This document shows, in pieces, positions 1 through 12,500 of a stretch of DNA of 64,000 nt; position 1 is the stretch's first letter; the number at the start of each line of letters is the position of its first letter. The DNA lies in assembly GCA_026168455.1 (NCBI GenBank), contig CM047426.1, positions 83,665,986 to 83,729,985 on the forward strand, read 5' to 3'. Source of the stretch: Theocolax elegans. Taxonomy: Eukaryota; Arthropoda; Insecta; Hymenoptera; Cerocephalidae. Position numbers and translations under genes: made by a program. The notes beneath the pieces were generated by a model that ran no database searches, was not told where the DNA came from, and was given only the letters and a program-made list of their open reading frames with translations.

Positions 1-1639
1 CGTTATCGAATAAACGTGGTGAAATTTTAACTATAAGATTGAATTACGTTAATTTGTTTAACAAAATCGTTCAAATAAGTTGTAACGATATACATCCAGA
101 AAATATTGCGTAATTGCAGGTTGTCGAAATTTAGACCATCCGATAGCGTTACCTCTTCATCAGATTACCAAAAGGTACTATTAAATTCATCCATAGCCGT
201 GTATATCTATATAGCGAACTGCTTTATCGTGATTTGTTGTTTTCATCTTGATAATTTCTTTAATTACTTTCCAAGTCACGTCAGGTGTAATAGAAATAGT
301 AACTATCAATGTATATATACATACAGATATATTTGAATTTACAGTAAATCTTGTGAATACTCGTCGTGAGTAGTTAACGCACAATGCTGTCGCTAACAAT
401 TTCTAAGTGGTGAATGTAAAAGAGGGATAGGGGGGGGGAGGCGACTAAAGCGGTACGTAAAAACCGCAAACTTATGAAACAGCACTTTGAATTTCATCAC
501 AATTAGGAATGTAATGTCAAGTTCTGCTTGAAGTTGGCATACATTTCGTAACCCAACAACACGCAAGTAAAAAATTCAGGAGTATATGTGAGTCACTTTA
601 GCTTGTTATGTGTAAACTGCACCCTGGCACTTTCTAAAATTAGCTGTATATTACTTTCCTAATTAGTTGACATTCGCAAACGAAAAATAATAACAAGATG
701 TATAGCTATATATACACTTTGTTCACTACATAAATTCTGCTTCTGACAATATCTGCAGTCATCAAATTAACTTATTTTGATCTATTAATTTCGCATTCTC
801 TTGTTAATTTTACTTTTTTTTCATTGTAAGACATTTATCTCCGTATATAATTATTAACTTTAAAACTTTCGTTAAAATTTTGAATGTATTAAACATTGTT
901 TAAAATATTTTTGCTTATTAGAATTTGCACTTGAACACTTAGAAGCAACATTTTATCCGAGATCAAGATATGCATCAGTTTAAATGAAATTGGTCAATGT
1001 CAATACGATATATATATAAGAAACACATAAAATGCCAACGTTCGTTTTACGATCGAAACGAAATATTTAATGTTGCATACAACTTGATTAAAAATTAGAA
1101 TGAAAATTTGTTTTTTACGAGAAACTTAATAATATTAAATAAAACTAATTGCACAAACCTTATAACATCCTTTTGATTGTCTGAAATAGCTCGTAAAATT
1201 ATCAACCGAGAGTGAGAGTAAATGAAAAAAAAAAAAAAAAAAAAAAAACAAGTTTACCAAGACAATTAGTAATCGAGTGAGCCCAAACGGAAGAAAACCC
1301 GTGTACACAGTGATAGGGATCGATCAACAAGACTAGGCAATTCGAGGTAACCGTATACATAGCCTGTAGGAACAAGTAAAAGCACCGGGATATCCCATCG
1401 ATTCCGGTCAGACTCGACATCGTCACTGCCACTCGAGGCACTCGACACGCTCCCATCCTCCCGCGCTTCCCTCCCGCGTATTCGCAGCAAAGTACCTGAA
1501 CCCATCCTCCCCCTTCCCTCCCGTATCCAGAAGGGTGGGGAGGTCTGATCGGCTAATATGTATACATACACGGTACACGAAACGAGGGCCGCCCTCTCTG
1601 AGCTATCTTGATTTTGGGCTGCCAGCTCCTCGTGGGCGT
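1..1639 (-). other. 3' flank / probable 3' UTR of the dpr-family gene
   Basis: This AT-rich stretch lies downstream, in the minus-strand sense, of the dpr stop codon at 1640-1642, so part of it should be 3' untranslated region. I saw no minus-strand AATAAA in it; the variant ATTAAA occurs on the minus strand near 1066-1071 and near 250, so the cleavage site cannot be fixed. An uninterrupted run of 24 A lies at 1225-1248. The part from about 1380 to 1640 is clearly richer in GC than the rest. Short open frames here look like chance. Confidence 0.5.
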
Positions 1640-1764
1640 TCACCTGAACAAGGCATCGGCGAGGACAATACCCGGATCCCGTAGAGCCAGGACTGCTGCA
1701 AGGAGTAGCACGGTGAGCCTCGTCGTCGCTGCACCTCCATGCTGCATCGCTGCTGGATGCTCGC
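1640..1764 (-). CDS. dpr-like: dpr-family terminal coding exon: Ig2 exit and hydrophobic C-terminal tail
   Basis: A minus-strand acceptor (TTGCAG, ending at 1765) precedes 125 nt that read EHPAAMQHGG, then a hydrophobic run TVLLLAAVLAL, then a 13-residue tail from RDPG to LFR, ending at TGA (1642-1640). The phase-1 acceptor accepts the single G left by the preceding exon, giving the NGEHPAAMQ joint that is characteristic of Dprs. Dprs are reported to be membrane-attached, often by GPI, and the hydrophobic run could serve that role. The segment after it is more polar than in a classic GPI signal, so a short transmembrane anchor is an alternative. Confidence 0.92.
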
Positions 1765-3496
1765 CTGCAATTTTCGGAGAGAGAAACGCCGAGTTAGAAC
1801 ATCAAACCGGATGCTCATTACCGGGGGGACGTTTAAGCGGGCAAAGCAGCGTCAATCTCTCCCTCTCTCTCACTCTCTCTCTCTCTCTCTCAACCTCTCT
1901 CTCTACCTCTCTAGTCTTCGCTCTTGGATTTAGCTGGGATTTCGCTGGAAGGCTGTAATTTGGGAGGAAGAAGGTTTTCGGACGGCTATTAGGCAGCGTT
2001 GGAGGCTTTTGTTGGAATTTTGTCTCGAGCTCGTTAGGATGTATTTGTTGCAAGCGTTTAATGCTGGATTGCTTGAGATTTTTAAGAGATACTTTTCTAG
2101 GGATCTTATGTACGTATAGTTAGACTTTATTTAAAACTGACGGTGTGCTACTGCTCCAGTTGTGGTTTTCAAACTAATTCCTTATCTTTAATTACTCCGT
2201 TCATTTTACTCGACCAAAAATTCTTTTATTTAATTTACTGAATTATTATTTTTTTAAATGCATACTACTGCAATTATTAACATTATCGATCGCATTCTTT
2301 GTATAATTACGTTTTAATAACCGTACCCATTTATCATAATTAAAAGTGTATTATTAAACATTTGTAAAGTACTTTTCAAAAATTCTATCTCTATTAATTA
2401 ACTACGAATATTATTAAATATTAAATAATTGAATACTAAAAACGTCCATAATAAATGAAATTCCAATAAATTGATTTTTTGTCCATCACTAATTAGAATA
2501 TTAGAATTATAATTTACTTTCATTCGTAAACAAATCAGTATATCTAATTAAAATGAATTTAGTAAGTTGAGTATATCGTAGTTTTACTTAAATACTAGAT
2601 TTTACATTTTACAAAATTATTTTTATAAATTAACTGATTAAAGTAGTTAGTTGAAGCTATTATTACGATAGATAAACATACGTCTGACTAAACTGCGTTA
2701 TACTACTTAATGTATGTACTACTTCTATAATTATAAAATATTATAATAACGTGGTATCTTATCTATTTACCAACTTATCAAACATACAGTTTATTATAAG
2801 CTTCGAGATAGCGACAATAATAATTTTCTATTTCAATTTCATTATTAATCAATTTATTTGTCAATTCAATCAAAACTGCATTAAAAAACCAGACGTAGTT
2901 CTAAAAATCCACAGTAATTAAAGTTTTTAAATTAAAGTAATCAACGTAAATCGTACCATAAACTTTCTCCAGCAATAAATTGTATAAAAATCACGAAAAT
3001 TAATTCGTTAAAAATAAAACAAAATCTATATAATATACCTTAACGACAAAATTCACCGATCGTGACACCATCAAAGCTTCATGACAATATAAAAAGACCT
3101 TGAAGAAATTAATTAAAAACGAAAGAAAGGAAAACCGAAGGGCTGAAAAAAGGACAAAATGAAGGGTAAAAACGAGTTTTATCTCTCTTTCTCTCCCTGT
3201 CCTTCACTAGCAAAGTCAATCTAATTAAGCGCAATGATTAAAGGGATTTCCTACAAGCCTATCTGTAAAGCAAAAAAAAATAATAAAGCAAAAGAGAAAA
3301 AATGTGAGGAAGGAAGGGAGGAAGGGATTGGCTTTAGGCAATTAACGAAATCAGACGACAACAAACGACAAACGCGTAGTATAAAAGTGACTCGCAGGAA
3401 CCCCGTGGCTCTTAACCGGCGGTGTGCAAGTACCATCGGTGAAAATCCGAGGCAATTACGCGCTCGCAGGGGAACGTGGAGATAAAGCGAGCGTGG

Positions 3497-3527
<31 letters not shown>

Positions 3528-6500
3528 AGTGGTGCCACAACCCCCAAGCGCAAGAAACACACGCGCTCGGCAGAGAGCCAGAGGCGAATCAAAAAAAGCG
3601 AAAATAATACGAGAGAAACGGACGAATGCGATATAGAGGCGAGAAACCAAGAGTAGGACGTAACGAATACCAGTAAGTATATATACGAGGAAAATAAACG
3701 CTATTTAAAATCTTTGAACTTTTGAAAGAACCTGGAAGTTTTGCGAGAGGATGGGGAGGACGAGGAGGAGGAGGAGGAGGAGGTGGAGGACGATGACGAC
3801 GACGACTGAAATGTCGCTGTCACCCACAGTTTCTCGAATGAGGAATTTCGTTTTCCTTGCCTGGAGGATCGTTAACTGGCTTGCCCAACATCGGAGACTG
3901 GTAAAAATTTTTAATTGTGGCGCCATCCTCGATTTCTTCCCCCTTTTTTTTACTCCTTTCTTATTTCTACCAAGTTAAACGGCTTTATAAATAATGTCTT
4001 TCGTTGATTAAGCTCTTTATATGCCTTCGATTTAATGCGTTAGTCTTTGCCAAGAATTCATTTTACTTGCGGAAACTTTTATAACGGGGGGTAGTTCAAT
4101 CATTTTCTTGGTATACATTATCGGAATTGTAAAAATTGTAAAGTTTAATCGTCTGCATTAAAAATTGAATGTCAATTAAGAAAATGTTATTTATTGATTG
4201 TGTGGTTAGATTTTCTTACGTTATAAAGACATCATTATTATTTATTGTACGCTTTAATTAAATATTTACAATACAGATTTTTTAAATATTAAAATATAAA
4301 ATGGACCCATATAGCGGGGCGATAAATTAAGTTGTAATATCAGTAATTTAAAGTGTTAGATGTATTAAATGGATAAAATATTACCAATATAAAATTAGGT
4401 CAAGTATTTAACGTCGCTGCAGACGTGTAATATTAATATTAATAATAATAATAATAATTTAATACATTATGTACAATTAACTAATTTAATTTATTAACTT
4501 TACATTTATTGCACGTAAATTAAGTATAAATATAAATCAATTAAAAAATTGTATATAAATTATTTTGCTGACTGTAAATTGAATCGTACCGTCTATACAA
4601 GAGTTCCTCTATTTATGTATATATAATAATACGAAAACGTGCATTGATATTGATTCCACATGTATACAGAATAAATCCTTCGTAATTCATTGGATGATAA
4701 AATTATTAAATAATTTTAATTATATATGTATCTGCACGCACAAACACCGGGCGTAAAGAATAATCTAAAATTAATTATCATTAACGTTTCAATAATGTTT
4801 AAACTGGAAAATTTAGCTTTGCCGAAATAGGACAATGTGTTAGAATTCATCCATTATTCCGGCCGTGCAGACAAAAAGGAAGACCGAGGTAGCGAAATGC
4901 AAATATACATAGAGAAACGGTAGAGTAGAGTGAGATGGAAATTGTAGGGAATGAAAAAGACAGAGACTCTGAGACGAGAGAAGGATATTCGTACATGTCC
5001 AACGACTAGCGGACTATAAAAAAACTAAGATTAAAATATATTAAGATTGAATTTTATACAAAGATTTTTAATACGAATTCTACCGATTAACTGAAATTTT
5101 TATATTAAATTTAAACAAATTATTATCACGCGACATTTACACACAGACACGTTAAAATTTGACTAATTTCTTAATGGTGTGCAACTATGATTTATTTTTT
5201 ATTATATGTCCATTTTAAAATGATTTGGAAAATAAATGATGCAAATAAATTGTCCTTTATCTAGGTAGATGTAATTTATTAAAAAAATAAAAGTATGAAT
5301 TTGTAATAGTAACGACTTGCTTGAACAAGAGATTTCACTTTAATTAAGGACCAAAAGATTATGACAAGAGCATACAAAGTGAACTTAACAACTTTTTGAC
5401 ACCGCTTTAATTTTTTCAAATGCTATTAATACTCATCACGAACTCAAAAATGTATAATCACTTTCCGTGACCGATTTCGACATAACTATATCAAAGAAAC
5501 TATATTATACCATAATGTACAATTAAAATATTTATATACATTTAGAAAAAAATAAATTATCAATAGGAATAATAAGACTTCCATAACAAAATAATCTGAA
5601 ATTAATATGATTGGTTACAATTATTAAAAAATAGAATTAAATGAATTTTATCTAGATATTGCCTTGAATACTTTCACACCGTTAAAGTGTTGTGTCAAAA
5701 TCGAATGTACATGAAATTCATTGAAGCATAATTCCTTCAAGCAACGATATTTTTTAAATTATTCGTTAGTTTCATTTGAATAGAGAGATCATAGAACCAG
5801 AAAAATGCACATTTTATCTTATTTTCTCCAAATTTCCAACTATTCCGAATAATTTTGTAGGAGCGTTGAAATAATTACAATCCGTTTGTCACTACACGCT
5901 TGCTGACAGAAAAAGAATTAAATATGTTCCCGGATCTGAAAAAATACACACACACACACACACACGGACACGGACAACCGCGATGCTCTTTTTCATCCTT
6001 TTGGACGAAAATAAACGAATAATCCTCGAAAACAAAAAGGAAGGGACAAAAAATAGGGGTAGGGGAAAAGAGAGCGAGAAAGTAAATAAAAAAGGTAGAG
6101 GCCTCTTGAAAAAGAGCTGCACACAAAAATCCCACGTCACGCAAATTAACTTAACACAAGAGCCGCGAAGCACAAAACGACGAGGTATACACACAAATTA
6201 CCAAGGGCTACCTCTGGACAATGGTTGCGAAAGAATGTGTACGTATGAGAGCGCAAGAGGAAGAGGAAGAGGGTGTGAGAGAGAGGGAGACAAAGAGACA
6301 GTAGTTACATACATGTATATATACAGAGTTTGCGGGAAGGGTAGGAGAACATAGAGAAGTATGGCACCTCTACTTACCGTTTAGCACGTGGACAACGGCA
6401 GTTGCTCGAGCTGCCTTACTTGATACGCAGCTATAATTGCCACTGTCACCGATGGATGCTCGGGTTATCAGAAGTTTACTCGTTGTGCCGCCTTTAGATT

Positions 6501-9500
6501 TCTCCGTCTCGAGCGACACACCGCCTCTATATAAACCAAACACAAAGAAAACGAATAGTATGAACGCTTGCGCTCGAGGTTAATTGCTCGCGATGAATCT
6601 ACACTGGCTTCCCTTTGATTTATCGAGTCGAACCCCTCCCCCGACGACCAAATAATTCTTTGATTAATTGCGAGGCTTCGAGCTATTCGTAACCCTCACT
6701 ATCGGACACTTCTTCTACTACCTTTTTTTTTCTCCTCTTTTTTTTGATGAAGCTTTACTAGCTCTTTCTTTTTGAGGCCAAAAAGAGAGCGACGTTTCAA
6801 ATGGCTTCAAATTACTGGCGCGTCCAACATTTTAACTGCATTGTTGCTTTCCCCATGATTGCTTTTTTTACAGGGCCTCGCGCACTTTAAATTTACGTTC
6901 GACGGATGTGACCATTTGTTCAGTTATATATTAGGTATATGGCTAATTGTCTCCAAATATTTTAATTAATTTAATATACTCTCTCGATTAATTTGTAAGA
7001 ATTTTACCCCAGTAGGAGTATCAGTCTGTGTAAAATGGGCCACTTTGCTAGAAAATGGCTATGAAAAATAGCCTGCTAAAAGCTTAAATGAAACGCTTTT
7101 TTTCACTGCGATCTCCCATTTAACGGAATAAGTATAACTTGGATTACGGAATTTTTAGTTTAGTTCCCAATACTTATAGAATACTGAATTATAAAGTGAA
7201 CTATAAAGTCCGAATTTCATAGTACCTCGGATTAATTATATTGTTGGTTTCTTTAATATAAAAAACATTATAATTACGTTTAAAAAGCTGTTCTTTTAGT
7301 TTCAACTTACTTAATGAAAGCCACTTTTGGAAAGTTATTTTGAATGAAAATTGATAAGTATCATGCACGAGCTGTTCAATTCCAAGGAAGAAACTGGATA
7401 TATTTTATACCGATTTTGAAGTTAAGAAATTAAATCCATTTTCACCAGGATAGTCGATGTCTGATAAACAAAAATTGTTAAGTTGATTATTTCTTGGTAA
7501 GAAAATTTTTGTTATAAAAAAATGTATTTTTCACATCTTACCAAAATTTTTCATACAGAGCAATAGATATGAACATTGAATGCGCTACAAGTACTATTGA
7601 AAAAACAAATAGTTTGTTGACAATTTTGTAATATTAACTTTGGGAAACGACAAGTCGTTATTAAAAACAATCAGCTTCATTTCTAGGTTTCATGTAAAAT
7701 AATGTACATAAAGTTGATACAGCACATTAATTTTTAATAAACTGAATAACTTACTGTTTAGTAACATAATACATATATATGTATATATATATATATGAAA
7801 ATTATATATTATACATAAAAATTGCTTTGAAACGATAATATACTTATTCAACTCAAAACTCTTATTGTAAAGATAAGATAAAATAAAGTCATGTATAGTA
7901 TGCTCAATAAATATTGCTTTTAAATAAAATAATATAATGCCAAAGTAAATATTACTTACTATAATTTATATTTCAATGTTTGAAACGCAATGTTTAATAA
8001 TCGAAATAATCCAATATGATCAATATTTACTATAGCTCCATCACAGTGCGTAAATAGCGAACAGGTATTTTTACCTTTTTGCAATTTTGAACTAAATTAC
8101 ATTATATATTTGTGAAACGGTTAATTACAATTATTTAAAAGTAAAAACACGCAAGTACTTTCATTTAATTTTCTTCGTGCAATTGTCTTCCTTTAATTGA
8201 CCTTTTAGACTTATGTTAGATCAACAAAATAATAGAGATTAACTATTTCAATATTTCATTCCTGTAATGAACATACTTTTCAATTAGAATTCTCAACTGT
8301 TAGCAGCTAGACACGTAACTATCTCAATAAATTCAAACTAATCCTATAAATCTGATGTTTATGGTTAAAGAAATCATTACTAAACACTTTGTATAATATA
8401 TTATTAATACTGACAATAAAATATTATCGTCGTTTAGTGGTATTATTTATTATTACAGTATATTGCCTAATATTTCTCTGGATACTTCGTCAAGTTTTAT
8501 TCTTTATCTAATTGAGAAAAATTCATACGTAACGTTCCTAAAAATATATCACGTAAATCCATTTTTCCTGTAAATATATTGAATTACTAATTTCAATTCG
8601 AAATGATTTTTTATAATTGTACAAAGTGACTAATCTTACAATTACTTAAAAAATCATTCGATTAAAATTTCGTTATCTTTAATAGAGTGAAAAATGTCCA
8701 AAGTTTTTTGAATTAAAAAGTCTAACTCTTAAAATAAATTTTTAGTACTCTTACCAAACAATAGTAACTTAAAGATAAGAGATAAAAATTCAATTGATCT
8801 TAGGAACAGAAATGATCTAATAATTTTGAAACTGTAGTTACGAAGACGCAAATTATATAATTATTAAAATTAAATAAAAGAAACTATATCAAATGTAGGT
8901 ATTATTTATTTACTTACAATTAGTAATAAAATTATAAATAATGAGAAATAATGAATTTCACATCAAAGTTTAAGAAGTAATGTCAATCTTATGAAAATAA
9001 TGTCATTCAAATAAAATACATTATAAAATTTTTAATCTTACAGGTATCACTTAATCGTTGAGCATGAAATTGTCTCTAAAATTTTAATAAAATAATACAC
9101 AGAAAAAAAAATTTGTTTGAATCAAAAAAATATATTTGTTTGAATTCAGTTTATTTGATTCAAATAAATATTTTTTTGATATAAATAAAATTTAATTGAA
9201 ATAATAAAACTAATTATTTGTTTTCATGCACACAATTTTATTGATTTATTATTACTTAAATCAAATAAATTTTACTTGAATCATTAAAATATTTTTTCAA
9301 TTTTATTTTATCGTTTATTTGAAATGAAAAAACCCATTTTTTCCCATGTTTTAAAAATACCCAATAAAATGGTAAACATAAATCAAGCAATTAATTTATT
9401 TAGTTCAATGAAAAAATTGCATTAATTTAAAAAATGGAATTAACTGAAAATATTTCTTTCATATAAGTACATATTTCTTCAAAATGCTAGAATATTTGGT

Positions 9501-12500
9501 TAAATTTATTAAATAATTTTTTAATTTAACGAAATGAACTACATAAATTAATGTTTCTTTCACTTATTAAATTAATGCAAATAATAAATTAATTCAAGTA
9601 AATGTTTGTTCAAAAAAATTATATGGGTTGATAAAAAATTTTTGATTTTACAAAATAATTATTTTGTTAAATTAAATAAATAATTTTTTTTCTCATAATA
9701 TTATTTTTATTTCAATTGAGAAGTTTGATTTTATAAAAGCAAAAAAGTAAATTATTTTAAAAGATGGGTTTAGTATGATATAACTTTACTTGAACAATTA
9801 AGTAACATTAAAAAAATAATGTTTCTCAGTTAAATAAATATTTTTTAAAGTGGATTTGCTAAAGTTAAAATTATATTTTATTGTTTCAATAAAATGTATA
9901 CTTATTTTAACTAAATTAGGAATCTTTGTTTTAAAATAATAAATTTACTTAATTCAACTATATTTTTTTTTAATTCAACACTCCATTTGAGTGAAATAAA
10001 TAATTAAATATTTTAATTGTAAGAAAATTTGTGTTTTTAATTTGGTATGTACTTATTACTTTAATTTTTGTAACTAAATGAATTGAAAATTATAAAACGC
10101 GTTCAGTTTTACGTTGCTTTAAAATAATATGTTATATTATAAAACTTATAATAATTCAGGGACCTACCTGCACCGACTCTCTAACAGTACCCGTTATAAT
10201 TGGTAATTAAAAAAAAAAGTTTTGATAAAATAAATTAATTTTAAAGAAATATTTTATTAAAACAAAGAAACATACGCTTATTGAAGGAAATAAATACTTT
10301 TTTGAAGCGATGTAATAATTTATTTGTATTAAATGCATTTTATTAGAAAAAATAAAATCCATATGAAATAAAGTAATTTTAAAGAAATGCTTTATTGAAA
10401 CAAAGAATATTAGTTTATTGAAGGAAATAAATACTTTTTTAAAGCGATGTAATAATTATTTGTATTAACTGCATTTTATTAGAAAAAATAAAATCCATAT
10501 GAAATAAAGTAATTTTAAAGAAATATTTATTAAAACAAAGAAACTACGCTTATTGAAAGAAATAAATACTTTTTTGAGAGCGATTTAATAATTTATTTGT
10601 ATTAAATGCATTTTTATTAGAAAAAATAAAATTCATACGAAATAAAGTAATTTTAAAGAAATGTTTTATTGAAACAAAGAAATATTGGTTTATTTGAATT
10701 AAATAAATTTTTTTTGAAACGATGGAATAATTTGATTTGAATGTTCACTGGTTTTGGTAAAAATATTCCAATCAATTTTTGAAAAAAATAAAGTTATTAA
10801 AATAATTTTTTTTGCTCTTTAAGTTAAATAAACCATTTACTAAATAAGAGAGCTTTCCGGCAACGACCGCTAGGGGATCCAAGTTTCCCGCAAGCGGCCA
10901 AAAATTTTATCGGTTCATATAAAAGAAACTTTCAAAAGTATAAAATTAAATCGAGAAGCGAATTGAAAAAACGTTTTCTTGAATCAAGGAAATAATTTAC
11001 TAAAATTCGCTGCACTATATTAAGGTAAGTAAGAAACATTAATTAAATACAGTTATAGAATCAAATACTCTTCGTTTATCCAATTAAATAAACTATTTAC
11101 TCAATTTCAGTGTTTCGGTCGTCGTATGAAAACTGGATTCAAGTAACAGATAATTACATAAAAGATGAAGATGCGTTACATTAAGAAAACAAGTGCATTA
11201 GAACTACAAACTCAAGGATGCTCGATGTAATTAAATGTACATTGGATTCAATGGGCCATTGAACATAATCGAAGAAACGAAAATAGTATCAAAGGAAATA
11301 ATAACTTTTTTTATGTTAAATAAAAAATTATTTGATTAAGAAAAAGATTTTCTTGATTTAAATGTATAGTTCAATTAAATGAAATAAATGTTTCATTGAA
11401 ACAAAGAAATATTAGTTTATTGAAGGAAATAAATACTTTTTTAAAGCGATGTAATAATTTATTTGTATTAACTGCATTTTTATTAGAAAAAATAAAATCC
11501 ATATGAAATAAAGTAATTTTAAAGAAATATTTTATTAAAACAAAGAAACATACGCTTATTGAAAGAAATAAATACTTTTTTGAAGCGATGTAATAATTTA
11601 TTTGTATTAAATGCATTTTTATTAGAAAAAATAAAATTCATACGAAATAAAGTAATTTTAAAGAAATGTTTTATTGAAACAAAGAATATTGGTTTATTGA
11701 ATTAAATAAATTTTTTTTTGAAACGATGGAATAATTTATTTGAATGTTCACTGGTTTTGGTAAAAATATTCCAATCAATTTTTGAAAAAAATAAAGTTAT
11801 TAAAATAATTTTTTTTGCTCTTTAAGTTAAATAAACCATTTACTTAAATAAGAGAGCTTTCGGCAACGACCGCTAGGGGGATCCAAGTTTCCCGAAAGCG
11901 GCCAAAATTTTATCGGTTCATATAAAGAAACTTTCAACAGTATAAAATTAAATCGAGAAGCGAATTGAAAAAACGTTTTCTTGAATCAGGAAATAATTTA
12001 CTAAAATTCGCTGCACTATATTAAGGTTAGTAAGAAACATTAATTAAATACAGTATAGAATCAAATACTCTTCGTTTTATCCAATTAAATAAAACTATTT
12101 ACTCAATTCAGTGTTTCGGTCGTCGTATGAAAACTGGATTCAAGTACAGATAAATACATAAAAGATGAAGATGCGTTTACATTAAGAAAACAAGTGCATT
12201 AGAACTACAAACTCAAGGATGCTCGATGTAATTAAATGTACATTGGATTCAATGGGCCATTGAACATAATCGAAGAAACGAAAATAGTATAAAGGAAATA
12301 ATAACTTTTTTTTATGTTAATAAAAAATTATTTGATTAAGAAAAAGATTTTCTTGATTTAAATGTATTAGTTCAATTAAATGAAATAAATGTTTCATTCA
12401 AATAAATAAATTTATTAATAAATTTACAGAGCAGTAATTAGGAAAAGAAATATTAATTTTGTTTTAAATATATATTTACCTTGAAGCAAAGAACACTATT

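Larger units (their letters stand above)
1765..6377 (-). other. intron of the dpr-family gene (phase 1), 4.6 kb
   Basis: No coding exon is supported between the terminal exon and the Ig2 second-half exon. The intron opens with GTAAGT (6377 leftward) and closes with TTGCAG at 1765. It contains a CT-dinucleotide tract at about 1855-1917, a (TA)n run at about 3497-3524, a GAG/GGA tract at about 3760-3785, a (CA)n run at about 5946-5965 and long AT-rich stretches. Hydrophobic or arginine-rich open frames over the trinucleotide and CT tracts are products of low-complexity DNA. The region 3.2-3.9 kb is richer in GC than its surroundings without an evident exon. Confidence 0.75.

Noticed and set aside
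3705..3978. Minus-strand frame with a Leu/Val run resembling a membrane segment
   Set aside because: The run is produced by the GGA/GAC trinucleotide repeats; there is no conserved motif or splice support as a dpr exon.
10226..12398. Possible CRISPR-like array from the regular 139-bp repeats
   Set aside because: Repeats are contiguous with no spacers, AT-only, and the locus is eukaryotic.
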